From NCBI RefSeq assembly GCF_001552215.1, contig NZ_BCQT01000032.1:1-58576 (forward strand): a DNA stretch of 58,576 nt. The letters are read 5' to 3'. The stretch comes from Actinomadura macra NBRC 14102. Lineage in GTDB: Bacteria; Actinomycetota; Actinomycetes; Streptosporangiales; Streptosporangiaceae. Positions 44,159-53,464 of this stretch are shown here, in pieces; position 1 is the first letter of the stretch, and each line of letters begins with the position of its first letter. A program made the position numbers and the translations under genes. The notes beneath the pieces are model-generated. The model saw only the letters and a list, made by a program, of their open reading frames with translations. It did no database searches and was not told the DNA's origin.

Positions 44159-45537
44159 GACCAGCTCCCACTCGCCGATGCCAGGAGCGCGGGGTCGAAG
44201 TCATGCGCCGCCAGCTCATCTAGAAGGCTGGTGCTGATGTGTCCACCGGCCGGGACGGCGCGTCCGTCGGTCCCGGGGGTGAAGATGACGTTGCGGGTCG
44301 GCTCGGCCGCGTCTGCCGGCGGCCCGATCTCCATCACCTGGGACACATACCGGTCGTTGGTGGTCTGGTCGCGTCGAAGGTAGACGATGAGCGGCTCGGC
44401 CAGCCCGAACATCAGGCGCACGTCATCGGCCGCCAGACCGAGGTCAGCGCGGCGGCTGAGCTGGACGACCCGACTGAACACATGCTCGGGCCGGTGGACG
44501 TGCAGGGTGCACATCGACCCACGCGCCCCGGAGTACATCACCTCCAGCATGGGCGCGAGCTCCCCATGCCGAGCCTCACCCACGATCACCCGGTCAGGGT
44601 TCAACCGCAGGCACGCCGGCACCAGATCCTGCAACCGCACTTGCCCGACGCCTTCGGAGTTGGCCTGGCGAGCCTCCAACGCAACGACATCCTGGTGTCG
44701 GTGCGCCAACCGGGGATCATCCAGGAACAACTCGAAATCACTTTCCAACGTGATGATCCGCTCCTCCACCGGGATCTCGTTGGCCAGCGCCCGCACCAGC
44801 GTGGTTTTACCGGTGTTGACCTCCCCGCACACGATGATGTTGCGGCGCGCGCCGATCGCCGCCCGCAAGAACCCCTCCAGCGGCTCGGTCAACGTGCCCA
44901 GCCCGGTGAGCTGCCGCAAGCTGATGTCAACCAGCCGATGAACCCGGAACGCCAGGTGAGGACGCCGAGACACCCACCCCACGACCGCCAGGCGCACCCC
45001 GTCGGCGAGCGCGACATCCAGCAGCGGTGAGGCGTGCGAGAACTCCCGGCCCGTATTGCCACGCCGCGCGAGGAGCTGCACCCACTCAACAAGGTCGTCG
45101 TCGGTCGCGGCGGTCGGCGGCCCCGCTTTCTTGGTGCCGTCGGTGAAGGTCACCCAGGTCTGGTCGCAACCGTTGACCACGATGTTCTCCACATCGGAGC
45201 GGTCCAATAGCTGCTGCAGCGCTCCCAGCCCGAACCGCCGATCGAACACCAATTGCGCCACCCGCCGCTGTTCAGCCGCAGGCACGACGCGCCCAGAGGC
45301 CGTTTGCTCATGCATCCACACCTGCACTTGCGCACTGATCAACTGCCGCGCCTGAGCGTGATCCAGATCGTCGCCAAGAGCATCCACGAGCTGGATGGAG
45401 ATCTGGCGCACCGCCGCCCACACGTCCACATCGCTGCCCTCGGTCGGCCGTTGAGACGACGAAGTGGATCCTGATGGCCTGAAGGCCGCGTGGCCGGTGC
45501 CGATCATTCTTGCCGAGGTCCAGCCCGACACATTCAC
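44155..45537 (-). CDS. cpaF: CpaF/TadA secretion ATPase
   Basis: A 460-residue hexameric ATPase that powers pilus assembly. The Walker A is CGEVNTGKTTLVRALA (about residue 240), the Asp box region is ERIITLESDFELFL, and Walker B is PDRVIVGEARHGE (about 310), followed by the His box SMCTLHVHRPE. N-terminal residues contain the T2SSE N-domain (LLDRSDVENIVVNGCDQTWV). Full length and intact; overlaps the CpaE-like gene and tadB by 4 bp each. Confidence 0.96.
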   Translation of the reverse strand: MNVSGWTSARMIGTGHAAFRPSGSTSSSQRPTEGSDVDVWAAVRQISIQLVDALGDDLDHAQARQLISAQVQVWMHEQTASGRVVPAAEQRRVAQLVFDRRFGLGALQQLLDRSDVENIVVNGCDQTWVTFTDGTKKAGPPTAATDDDLVEWVQLLARRGNTGREFSHASPLLDVALADGVRLAVVGWVSRRPHLAFRVHRLVDISLRQLTGLGTLTEPLEGFLRAAIGARRNIIVCGEVNTGKTTLVRALANEIPVEERIITLESDFELFLDDPRLAHRHQDVVALEARQANSEGVGQVRLQDLVPACLRLNPDRVIVGEARHGELAPMLEVMYSGARGSMCTLHVHRPEHVFSRVVQLSRRADLGLAADDVRLMFGLAEPLIVYLRRDQTTNDRYVSQVMEIGPPADAAEPTRNVIFTPGTDGRAVPAGGHISTSLLDELAAHDFDPALLASASGSWS

Positions 45538-46337
45538 CGGCGGCCTCCCGCGGCAGGCGCGACCGGGCCTGGCGACCCGGTGGCGTGGTCATCCGGCGAC
45601 CCGGTGGCCATGAGCGTGCGGATCCGCCGACCGAGGCCGTCCAGCGACCTAACCAGTAGCGAGGACTTGAAGGTCAACCGAGGCCGAGCACCGTCCGACA
45701 AGACCGCCGCATCAACCGGCGAGCACGGCAGCTCCGCCAGCACCGGCGTATGGAGCACGCGCTCGGCCTCGCTTGCACGGTAGGAACCTTCACGAATCAC
45801 GCACAACCCGATCGCCGCTGGATCCGTTACTAGCTCCTTCAGAGCGTCCAGACGCGGAGCCGCCGCATCGACCTGCGGCAGCGTGGACCCCAGCACCATG
45901 ACCACCAGGTGCGCCGCCTTCAGCAGGTCCTCCGGGGTGTCGGTGCCGCCCACCCGGCCAAGGTCAGCCAGGACATCTCCGTCCCGCTCCACCAGCACTT
46001 CAGCTAACCGAGGCCACAAGGGCGCCAAGCGGACTCCATGCCGAGGATCACGAACACCATGTAGCAACTCCACTCGCCCGTCGTCCGCGATCGGCATGAC
46101 GTACTCCTCCAACGGAACCGCCGCCCGCGGATCGGCCTCGGCCGCCATCGCCACGCCCAGCAGCCCCGGCCCAGTAGGCTCCCGTATCCGATCGGCCATG
46201 AACCCCGGCAGCACACCGCGCCCCATCGGGTCGCACTCAGCCAAAAGCACCCGGCCAGGCCAAGTCAGCGCAAGACCCAGCGCCGTCGTCGTCACCCCCG
46301 GCGACCCGCCAGACGAGATCAGGCAACACAACGCCAT
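45534..46337 (-). CDS. CpaE/MinD-like protein with degenerate P-loop
   Basis: A 267-residue protein with MinD/ParA-like organisation: MALCCLISSGGSPGVTTTAL at the N terminus, LLAECDPMGRG (switch I Asp) and VLADLGRVGG (Walker B-like). The P-loop reads GGSPGVTTTA: the signature Lys and the GKT are missing, so ATP hydrolysis is doubtful. Such proteins localise Tad machinery. It overlaps cpaF by 4 bp and follows the SAF gene by 4 bp. Confidence 0.85.
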   Translation of the reverse strand: MALCCLISSGGSPGVTTTALGLALTWPGRVLLAECDPMGRGVLPGFMADRIREPTGPGLLGVAMAAEADPRAAVPLEEYVMPIADDGRVELLHGVRDPRHGVRLAPLWPRLAEVLVERDGDVLADLGRVGGTDTPEDLLKAAHLVVMVLGSTLPQVDAAAPRLDALKELVTDPAAIGLCVIREGSYRASEAERVLHTPVLAELPCSPVDAAVLSDGARPRLTFKSSLLVRSLDGLGRRIRTLMATGSPDDHATGSPGPVAPAAGGRR

Positions 46338-46341
46338 CGCC

Positions 46342-47040
46342 TCAATCCCTCCTTTCTGTCACCACGAGCACGATCGTCCCGGTCGCCGCCTGCCTCGCCA
46401 CCGTGCTGCTCTGGGAATCGGTCACCAGCAGCGACACCGTCACCGAACCCTCGGCATCCGGCTCCTTCACCTGATCGACCACCGCCTCGACATCCGGCAA
46501 CGCCGTGCCCGGCGTACGGTCCTGCCCGCCTGCGGGACTCGGGTTCTGGTCGCCAGAGGTGAACACGATGCGAAGGCGCCAACCCGGCCCCAACCCGGGA
46601 GGCAATGCGCCGGCTTTCACAGGAACGGTCACCAGCGCTTGCCCCGGCTGCGGACTCTGCTGCACCGTCAGCTGAGAGGCTGCCAGCAACGTCCCCTTGC
46701 GCAATCCGATCGAGGCACGCCGCCCGACGACCTCTGAAAGCTGACGGTCCGGAATCACCGGGACGGCCGAGTCCACTGCCACCCGGGCCACATCCAGATC
46801 GGCATGAACGACCTGTTGCCCCACCGGGACATCACGCGCCAGGCGCACCACCGGTTCTCGGGCGCTCGACGACCGGACCAGCTGCACGTTCGCCAGCACG
46901 GCAAAGGCCATCAGAATCACCCCGACGGCAATCCACTCCGGACGGCGCTGCCGTGCCAGCCGTGTGGACGACATGGAGACCGGACCGCCTGTCAGCTTCG
47001 GTACGCGTGACCGGGGTAGCGTCCTTCTGGTGCCTTTCAT
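46342..47040 (-). CDS. CpaB-like SAF-domain protein
   Basis: A 232-residue protein from ATG 47040, with gaggaac upstream. One N-terminal membrane helix (WIAVGVILMAFAVLANVQLV), then a SAF domain (VVRLARDVPVGQQVVHADLD, RASIGLRKGTLLAASQL) and an extracytoplasmic tail. RcpC/CpaB proteins gate the Tad channel; in monoderm bacteria they probably act at the wall. Confidence 0.88.
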   Translation of the reverse strand: MKGTRRTLPRSRVPKLTGGPVSMSSTRLARQRRPEWIAVGVILMAFAVLANVQLVRSSSAREPVVRLARDVPVGQQVVHADLDVARVAVDSAVPVIPDRQLSEVVGRRASIGLRKGTLLAASQLTVQQSPQPGQALVTVPVKAGALPPGLGPGWRLRIVFTSGDQNPSPAGGQDRTPGTALPDVEAVVDQVKEPDAEGSVTVSLLVTDSQSSTVARQAATGTIVLVVTERRD

Positions 47041-47825
47041 GATGTTCCTCGTACGTACAGGCCCTGCGCTTCGGCGACCCGCATACGAAGGCTTGTCGAA
47101 CGGCTCAACGGTGGCAACATCCCACCCGATCCGTCCGACCCTCTCCACGTGCCGCCCCAGGTGACCGTCACTCGCACCCGATACGCCGCACCCCGCTCAT
47201 GAACCGACGACTGTGAAAAGGTGTACGAGCAATCGGTGCGTTGCGACGACACCGGCATGGACTCGTCGAATGCGGTGCCCGCACCGCTACATCGCACGAC
47301 CCGATGCCCATACCCCGGATCGATCGTCGTGCTCTGCGGCCTGGCGGTCACCTCGGCCCAGACTCCCCGTGCAGCCGCGCGCCCACTGACAGATCGCCAG
47401 TTCGTCACCCAGAACCACTCCGGCAACCCCACCAGCCCATCAGACCAACGAGGTGGAGCCGTCCTCACAACCGGCACAGGAACCGGAAGCCGCGTCCATT
47501 TCGTCAACGCCAACTCGGCCGGCGACAACTTCCGTGACTTACCGCGGCCCTTAGAGGATGGCGTACACACCTGCACGTTGTCGCTCAGCGTCCGGCAATC
47601 ATGAGGTCCAATGTCATTCTCCTCCGCGCCCAGATGGCTGCTCTCGTCCGCCGGCCGTCCCCCCTCGTTGCTTGTTGAGCTTCCATCGTCAAGTGCGCCG
47701 AAGTGGTAGCCGTAGGTGTTGACGCCAGGTGGGATGGGATCGTGCGGGAACGACGCTGAGACACCGGGAGAGAACGCGCTGATTATCGCTAGCGTGAATG
47801 CTCTCAATTTGTCAGCATCCTTCAT
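47037..47825 (-). CDS. exported hypothetical protein of the pilus locus
   Basis: A 262-residue protein with a signal-like start (LRAFTLAIISAFSPGVSA). The mature part is rich in Pro/Ser and has CRTL/QVC and RCSG/DCSY Cys pairs, with a Trp-rich segment (PEWFWVTNWRSVSG) and HERGAAYRVRVTVTWGGTW. It overlaps its neighbours by 4 and 14 bp. No family recognised; the position suggests a surface role in the pilus. Confidence 0.75.
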   Translation of the reverse strand: MKDADKLRAFTLAIISAFSPGVSASFPHDPIPPGVNTYGYHFGALDDGSSTSNEGGRPADESSHLGAEENDIGPHDCRTLSDNVQVCTPSSKGRGKSRKLSPAELALTKWTRLPVPVPVVRTAPPRWSDGLVGLPEWFWVTNWRSVSGRAAARGVWAEVTARPQSTTIDPGYGHRVVRCSGAGTAFDESMPVSSQRTDCSYTFSQSSVHERGAAYRVRVTVTWGGTWRGSDGSGGMLPPLSRSTSLRMRVAEAQGLYVRGTS

Positions 47826-48360
47826 TGAGTGTGATTGACCTGCTCACGCGCCATTGACCATCGGGGCTCTTGTTCAATAGCGCCTTTAGGCTTCCTTCTT
47901 TAACGCCCCGGTTGACTATCTGCCTCGTATTTACCTCTATGAGCCCCGCTCGACTGGAATCTTGGCAATCCAAGACGATGGCGTTGTCGAGGTTGATCTG
48001 AATACTTCTTACGTGGGGCGCCACCGTGCCGTACGTCATGAGATTCTTGTTCCTCATCTCCTCGATACGCTTCAGCACCCGAGTGAGTTGAGGTTCGATC
48101 ATTACCGTCGATAGTTGCCGTAGGCGATCACTCGCTGCGAGAGAGCCCGCGCGGTCCAACATCGCTACAAATTTCAGGTAGGTCTGTCGAATAAGCTCTC
48201 GATCACCAGAAGGTGGCAATGATGGCTCATGGACCGAAGCGGGGGATGGGGATAGGGCAACGCCTTTGTCGCTGGTGTTGCAGCCTGGCAGTAGCAACAC
48301 GGACCCCACCATGCTGATCACCAGGCCGAGTCGAGTTCCTCTGCGACTGATTCTGGGCAA
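47812..48360 (-). CDS. lipoprotein of the pilus locus
   Basis: A 182-residue lipoprotein. TTG 48360 is chosen because ggagg precedes it by seven bases and a perfect signal follows: basic SRRGTRLG, hydrophobic VISMVGSVLLLPGC with the lipobox LPGC. The mature part has a helix with LDRAGSLAASDRLRQLSTVM and an NTF2-like C terminus (DGQWRVSRSITL). It overlaps the upstream ATPase gene by 43 bp and the next gene by 14 bp. Confidence 0.82.
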   Translation of the reverse strand: MPRISRRGTRLGLVISMVGSVLLLPGCNTSDKGVALSPSPASVHEPSLPPSGDRELIRQTYLKFVAMLDRAGSLAASDRLRQLSTVMIEPQLTRVLKRIEEMRNKNLMTYGTVAPHVRSIQINLDNAIVLDCQDSSRAGLIEVNTRQIVNRGVKEGSLKALLNKSPDGQWRVSRSITLNEGC

Positions 48361-48929
48361 GCTCCTACCTCCATACACCTGATCGTTTGAAGTGCTTGTT
48401 CTCCCAGCTCCGACTGGAGCCCGAACGAGACGTTGGCGACACCGCCACCCTGGTTCTTCATCCCTGTGACAATGGTTGGGAGTAGCGCGATCACCCACTT
48501 GCCGATCGGCGAGGCGGTTCGCTCCACTTGGAATGCGCCGGCCACCATCTGGACTAGGGGAAGGCCCCATCCGCCCGTTCGGTCGTCGTCGGGCCCAAGG
48601 GCTTCAGGGTCGGGGACGATGTCGTCCAGTGTCAGGTCACCGAGCGCGCCGACGGTCGGCATGGTCGTGGAAGAGTCCCAGACGCCGATCACCAGCCCGA
48701 TGCTGATCCATCGCAGATGGAGAATCACCTGATCGGTCGGTCTCGACATCCGGATGGCGTTGGTGACCAATTCACTGACGACTAATACGGCATCGTCCAA
48801 CGACACCGGAAGGCGCCACTTATGAACTGCGGTCGCGATTTGGTCGCGGGCCAAGCCAACGCTCGAACTCAGTGCGGTGAAACGGCGAGTGCTGGTACAC
48901 CTGGTCACGGTTGTGGTCATGGTGCTCAC
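48318..48929 (-). CDS. RsbW-like ATP-binding protein
   Basis: A 203-residue HATPase_c_3 protein. N-box: DDAVLVVSELVTNAIRMSR. D-region: GLVIGVWDSSTTMPTV. G-box: TGGWGLPLVQMVAG. The C-terminal 45 residues are additional. Family members are anti-sigma kinases or orphan regulators. Its 3' end overlaps the lipoprotein start, so it belongs to the pilus operon and may control it. Confidence 0.87.
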   Translation of the reverse strand: MSTMTTTVTRCTSTRRFTALSSSVGLARDQIATAVHKWRLPVSLDDAVLVVSELVTNAIRMSRPTDQVILHLRWISIGLVIGVWDSSTTMPTVGALGDLTLDDIVPDPEALGPDDDRTGGWGLPLVQMVAGAFQVERTASPIGKWVIALLPTIVTGMKNQGGGVANVSFGLQSELGEQALQTIRCMEVGACPESVAEELDSAW

Positions 48930-49264
48930 ATTTCTCAGGCCCCACCGCTGGCATAGGACAAGATGGTGTGGGCACGGTAAGGCTAGTTGGTCTGCGCCTC
49001 AATACGGTCGCTGTCAATCAACGCGATTGAGGCGACAGAGTAGTAGTTGTACGGACCCTGGCCGCGTATTACGTTCGAGATCGCCCGGTGATGATTGAGG
49101 AGGCGCTACACATGCACCGGGCATGCCGGGCGGCCTTCTAGTAGTCGATGGATTTCTAGGCGCGCGCTTCAGGGTGATCGCTGTCGTGCTCAATTTACTG
49201 AGCACTTGGTGGATCCAACCTCAGAGCAAGGTGGGGCGCGCTGCGTGACCGACTCGGGGCCGGT

Positions 49265-49513
49265 CTACGCGTCCTTCTTTTTGATCGTCAGATCGATGAA
49301 GAGGGCCTTGCCGGGAACCTCGCCGCCCCCGAAAAGCTTTTCAGGCAGGGGTTGCGCTCGTTCGCGGGGATTCCGCCTAGTGCGCCGTGAGTGGCGGTTG
49401 TTCAGGCTGAGAGCGCTGTCAGTCTTGCCGAATGGAGCGCGGCACCCTGTTCCACCCTTTTGGCTTGCGCTGGCCTTGCGTCCCGCTATCGCGGTGAGTG
49501 ATGTGGCCAGTGG
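49265..49513 (-). pseudogene. in-frame open extension after a stop codon
   Basis: The frame of the gene at 49514-49999 remains open for 82 codons after its TAA, ending at TAG 49265-49267. It lacks any ATG/GTG/TTG near its front. The end reads PLPEKLFGGGEVPGKALFID then LTIKKKDA, which looks coding. It may be the lost C terminus of the upstream protein. The rest of 48930-49264 has no gene I can support; it should contain the promoter of the ATPase-pilus operon. Confidence 0.35.
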
Positions 49514-49999
49514 TTAGCCGGGCAGGACGGGCACAAGCGGTCTCAGCAGGCCACGCTCGTGCAGGTGCTGGTCGGCGGCACCTGCTTGGGTCAGCAGGCG
49601 GTATGCGGTGATGAGTGCGGCCGGACTGACGGCAGACGGTGCGGCGTTCATGATCCAACTCACCCCCTCGGCCCAGTTGACGCCGCGGCGGACATCACCG
49701 CAGGTGGTCATGGTGGCGCGGCGCAGTGTGGGACTGAGCGCGATGGCTTCGGCCGCGATCCTGATGGCCGTCAGTTCGAGGTCGAGGTCCTCACGATCGG
49801 CCAGTGCATCGCTCGCGCGTCGCAGGGCATAGGGGTCAGGCTGTAGACCCCTCCAGTGATCGGGTCGGAATGCCGACGTCTGCGCCAGTGCGTAGGTGTG
49901 CACGAGCCGCGTTAGGGCGTTCACAGCCGGGTCGAGGACTGTGCGGGCGTTGGTGATCTCCCCGTCTGGCCTGCTTGGTGCGTGAGCGGCCTGCTCCAT
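49514..49999 (-). CDS. hypothetical helical protein
   Basis: A 161-residue protein (MEQAAHAPSRPDGEITNART). It is predicted mostly helical, e.g. AVNALTRLVHTYALAQTSAF, LELTAIRIAAEAIALSPTLR and AALITAYRLLTQAGAADQHL. No membrane segment or known motif. ATG 49999 follows a G-rich site; the frame is open to 50041. It is separated from the P450 cassette by about 200 bp. Confidence 0.55.
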   Translation of the reverse strand: MEQAAHAPSRPDGEITNARTVLDPAVNALTRLVHTYALAQTSAFRPDHWRGLQPDPYALRRASDALADREDLDLELTAIRIAAEAIALSPTLRRATMTTCGDVRRGVNWAEGVSWIMNAAPSAVSPAALITAYRLLTQAGAADQHLHERGLLRPLVPVLPG

Positions 50000-50198
50000 G
50001 GTGTACCCCCGTGGTGTTGTCGCCTGACCGATCATCTTCACTTATAAGTGAAGGACTGATACGGAGAGTAGTTATCCAGAGCCTCTCTGTCAACCAAGCG
50101 AGCCGATTCGAGCTTCGATGCTTGGAACAGAAGTGATGGACCTCTGTGGCATCGCTCATGCCGCGCTGTGATGCGGCCGGTTCGTCCGCGATGCGGGT

Positions 50199-51443
50199 CT
50201 AGCCGGGATTGGGGTGCCAGCGAACTGGGAGAGCGTGTAGACCGCGCATCATCCGACTCGCGCGCCAGGCAAGCGGTTCGGCAGCAGTGTCCAGGTGCAG
50301 ACCAGGGAAGCGGCGCAGCAGGCTGGCCAAGGCGATGTGGGCTTCAGCGCGGGCCAGCGCAGATCCCAGGCAGTAGTGGGGGCCGTGGCCGAAGGCCAGG
50401 TGGCCATGCGGGGCGCCGGTGCGGGTGAGGTCGAGGGTCGCGGGGGCGGGGTAGTGAGCGGGATCGCGGTTCGCGGCGCCGATACCGATCATGACGATCT
50501 GTTCGGCGGGGATGATGGTCGAGTCGTACGCGACCGGTTGGGTGGTGAATCGGACGGTGGCGATCCCAAGCGGGGAGTCGTAGCGCAGGAACTCCTCGAT
50601 GGCTGAGGCGAGCCGGTCGGGTGTGGCGGCCATGGCGGCGTGCTGAGCGGGGTGGAGCAGCAGAGCCAGCACGGCGTTGCCGATCAGGTTGGTGGTTGTC
50701 TCGTGCCCGGCGATCAGCAAGAGCGTCGCCAGCGACACCAGTTCCTGCTGGCTGAGGCGGTCGCTGCGTTGGCGGGCCGCGATCAGGGCGTCGAGTAGAT
50801 CTCCGTCCTCGCCTCCGGAGCCCGCGTCGTGCTCGGTGCGGTGGCATCTGCTGGCGACAAGGGCCGCCATGTAGTCGGCGATGTGATGGGAGGCCTGGTC
50901 GCGGATGGTGGTGTCGCCGGTGGTGAACATGGCGTTGGACCAGAGGCGGAGCTGCGTGCGGTCGTGTTCAGGCAGGCCCAGTAGCTCGCAAATGATGGTG
51001 ACCGGCAATGGTACGGCGAATTCGGCGATCAGATCGGCGGCGCCTTGGGGCGCGATCGTCTCCAGCAGCCGGTCAGTGATCTGCTGGATGCGGGGGCGGA
51101 GCCGCTCCACTGTGGTGGCGGTGAACGCCTGGGCTGCTAGGCGCCGTAGCCGTGTGTGGTCGGGGGGATCGGTGGCCAGCATGTTGGCTTGCAACGCCGG
51201 GGCGATGTCGCGGCGGTCGCCGAAGAGGTGTCCGAAGCGGCGGGTGTCCCTACTCAGCCGTGGGTCGGTCAGGGCGGCACGGGCTTGCGCGTATCCGGTG
51301 ATCATCCAGGTGTGATGGCCGTTAGGTGCGACCTTCACCTGCTGCACCGGGCCCTGGCTGCGCAACTTGTCATAGACCTGGTAGGGGTCGCGGTGGAAAT
51401 CGACGTCGAACACAAGTGACTCCTCATTCGAGATCCAGCTCAC
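50199..51443 (-). CDS. cytochrome P450 (bacterial class I type)
   Basis: A 414-residue soluble P450. I-helix motif LLIAGHETTTNLIGN, K-helix EEFLRYDSP (ExxR), and heme ligand Cys in FGHGPHYCLGSALARAEA. Size and motifs fit the CYP105/107-like hydroxylases of actinomycetes, which require ferredoxin and reductase encoded elsewhere. It is the last gene of an XRE-ImmA-membrane protein-P450 cassette, starting 8 bp after the MAB_1171c-type gene. Substrate unknown. Confidence 0.96.
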   Translation of the reverse strand: MSWISNEESLVFDVDFHRDPYQVYDKLRSQGPVQQVKVAPNGHHTWMITGYAQARAALTDPRLSRDTRRFGHLFGDRRDIAPALQANMLATDPPDHTRLRRLAAQAFTATTVERLRPRIQQITDRLLETIAPQGAADLIAEFAVPLPVTIICELLGLPEHDRTQLRLWSNAMFTTGDTTIRDQASHHIADYMAALVASRCHRTEHDAGSGGEDGDLLDALIAARQRSDRLSQQELVSLATLLLIAGHETTTNLIGNAVLALLLHPAQHAAMAATPDRLASAIEEFLRYDSPLGIATVRFTTQPVAYDSTIIPAEQIVMIGIGAANRDPAHYPAPATLDLTRTGAPHGHLAFGHGPHYCLGSALARAEAHIALASLLRRFPGLHLDTAAEPLAWRASRMMRGLHALPVRWHPNPG

Positions 51444-51450
51444 TCAGGCG

Positions 51451-52764
51451 TCATGGACGTGTACGAGGCGCTTCAACGAGGGCCTCAACCAGGTCGGCCG
51501 AGGCGGAGAACGCCAAGGACACGCGCATCAGCCAGTCGACCTCGCTGCCCAGATCGCTTCCCGTGCCGCTGGTCGTCGTGTCTCTGCGCTCGCGCCCGGT
51601 CGGGGGAGCGGCTTCGGCGAGGGTGGTGTTGTAAATGGGTGTCTCAGCAGGATGTCCCGACAGGTAGGCGGCCAAGGCCATGCGGACTGAGGTCGCCTCG
51701 TGGAGTGCCGCTGCCTGCCGAGCATCGAGTTCGGCACCACCTGCGCTGGTCTCGACCCGGCATGTTCCCTTCGAGTGGCGATAGGGCCCCAGGATCAGCA
51801 GCCCATCTCGGATCTCGATAACCCGGCGGTGCACCCCGTAGCGGTAGCTGAAACGATCTGGGCCATTCCGGGGCAGGACGATCTGCGGCATCGCCGCTGC
51901 CAACGCCCTCCACAGCGGGTCCAGTCGCCGATAGATCCGCCAGTACCGTAGCCACCGCACCGGAGCCGCTGCGGCCGGGCCCCACGCGGGCAAGGTCATG
52001 CCTATCGTGATCGCCAGCGCCGCGAGCAAGGGCAGCCCGACAGCGAACACGCATCCGGGAGGGTGCAACGGGCTTGTACACGGCTGATCCTGCCCCGGCA
52101 CTAGCGGGCCCAGCTGCAGCCACTGCGAGACCACCACCACCGTCTTCTCAACCAGATAGACGACTAGAAGGACGCATCCGAGGGTCACTATCCGCAGGCC
52201 GGTGCGGAGTGCGGGCCGTGCGGCAGGGCCTGCGTACTTTGCTGTGATCACTGCCAGGCGCGTGAAGGACCACCCCAAGAACACCACGAAGATCAGGATG
52301 TAGCCGACCAGAGCTGGACGGCCGCGGTACAAGGGGCCGAAATCCCCGATGACCGGTGGCAGCGGACTGGCCACGAACAGCCCGGTCATCGCGGTCACGG
52401 CGGCCAGCAACGCCACCAGCCAGCGACGGATGCGCACCCGGGCCTCCACCTGCGGGCACGTGACGCTCAGTTGATGCGCCAAGGCTGCGAAGGCGGCAAC
52501 CGTCGTGCACAAGTTGGACAGCAGACGACCCAGATTCGGGTATAACGCGTTCTCTGCCTGCTGTGCCCCGTCCGAGATCAGCACCAATGCCAGTCCGATC
52601 GTCACCAGCAGCAGGCATGTCGAGCCCAGCCCGGGCGGGGCATCAGGACTGCGAAGGTTGTATGCCTTGAAACCTGCCGCAACGAACGCCGCTGCGGCCA
52701 CCGTCCAGAACACTACGTTGATCACCAACAGCCCCCGATGTGCGTGTCGGCCGCTCGTTAGCAC
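51451..52764 (-). CDS. MAB_1171c-type membrane protein
   Basis: A 437-residue protein. Seven or eight membrane helices occupy the first 270 residues (GLLVINVVFWTVAAAAFVAA, LLLVTIGLALVLISDGAQQA, WLVALLAAVTAMTGLFVASP). The cytoplasmic C-terminal part has RLDPLWRALAAAMPQIVLP and RVIEIRDGLLILGPYR, the signature of the MAB_1171c/DUF6545 family. Usually encoded beside XRE and ImmA-like proteins, as here (3 bp after the peptidase). Called a transporter in databases without proof; could be a sensor. Confidence 0.88.
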   Translation of the reverse strand: MLTSGRHAHRGLLVINVVFWTVAAAAFVAAGFKAYNLRSPDAPPGLGSTCLLLVTIGLALVLISDGAQQAENALYPNLGRLLSNLCTTVAAFAALAHQLSVTCPQVEARVRIRRWLVALLAAVTAMTGLFVASPLPPVIGDFGPLYRGRPALVGYILIFVVFLGWSFTRLAVITAKYAGPAARPALRTGLRIVTLGCVLLVVYLVEKTVVVVSQWLQLGPLVPGQDQPCTSPLHPPGCVFAVGLPLLAALAITIGMTLPAWGPAAAAPVRWLRYWRIYRRLDPLWRALAAAMPQIVLPRNGPDRFSYRYGVHRRVIEIRDGLLILGPYRHSKGTCRVETSAGGAELDARQAAALHEATSVRMALAAYLSGHPAETPIYNTTLAEAAPPTGRERRDTTTSGTGSDLGSEVDWLMRVSLAFSASADLVEALVEAPRTRP

Positions 52765-52767
52765 TGA

Positions 52768-53367
52768 CTACTGGCTCGGCTCCCCTTTGCGTCGCCTCGC
52801 TCGTGGCCCGTCGGGTGCGGCCGTCTCGGCCGGCCCGGAACGCTGGAACGCGGAGCGGCGTCCCCAAGCGTTGTCCAAACGGTCGAGTACGGCGGCGACA
52901 TCTGGATCGGTAGGAGCGACTCGACGGCCGGTATGGCAAGGCCGCGACCGGTTCATGACCAAGGTGGCGAAGTATTCTGCTTCGCGTTCCTGTTCGCTGG
53001 TATAGGTGGTACGTCCCAGCATTGCGCGCACCAATGCGGGATCTAGATCAGGCAGCAACATCGTGGCCAGATCGCCCACGCTGACCTCACCCTGGTGGCC
53101 GGCGAGCAGGTGGCCGATCTCGTGCAACGCGATGTGCTCGCGATGGAACTGGGTGGTCTCCGTCGTGGTGTACACGTAGTCGGTACGGGCGGTGGAGACG
53201 AACAAGCCGCACAGGCCCTCTGGCATGGCCGGGATCTGCATCACGTGTAGCGTGCGGCCCGTATGAGCAGCAACAACGACACAGAACTGCTCAAAATCCC
53301 ACGGCTCAGGGACCCCCAACGCCTCCACACGAGTCCGACATCGCCGTCGTAGGGCGTCTCCCCGCAC
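52768..53367 (-). CDS. ImmA/IrrE-like metallopeptidase
   Basis: A 199-residue protein with the zinc motif HIALHEIGHLLAGHQGE (HExxH) and a downstream EREAEYFATLVMN that supplies the third ligand. ImmA proteases cleave XRE repressors to trigger mobile-element or stress responses. GTG 53367 is used because ggaggtgacc precedes it. It lies between the XRE regulator and the membrane protein in one transcription unit. The XRE protein is the likely substrate (inference). Confidence 0.88.
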   Translation of the reverse strand: MRGDALRRRCRTRVEALGVPEPWDFEQFCVVVAAHTGRTLHVMQIPAMPEGLCGLFVSTARTDYVYTTTETTQFHREHIALHEIGHLLAGHQGEVSVGDLATMLLPDLDPALVRAMLGRTTYTSEQEREAEYFATLVMNRSRPCHTGRRVAPTDPDVAAVLDRLDNAWGRRSAFQRSGPAETAAPDGPRARRRKGEPSQ

Positions 53368-53464
53368 TAGGTCACCTCCCCGGTATCCACGCCGAGTGCT
53401 CGCACCCACCGACAGAGCTTAGTGTGATCGCTTCGCTACTTCTTGTGATTGTGTCATGGGTTAC

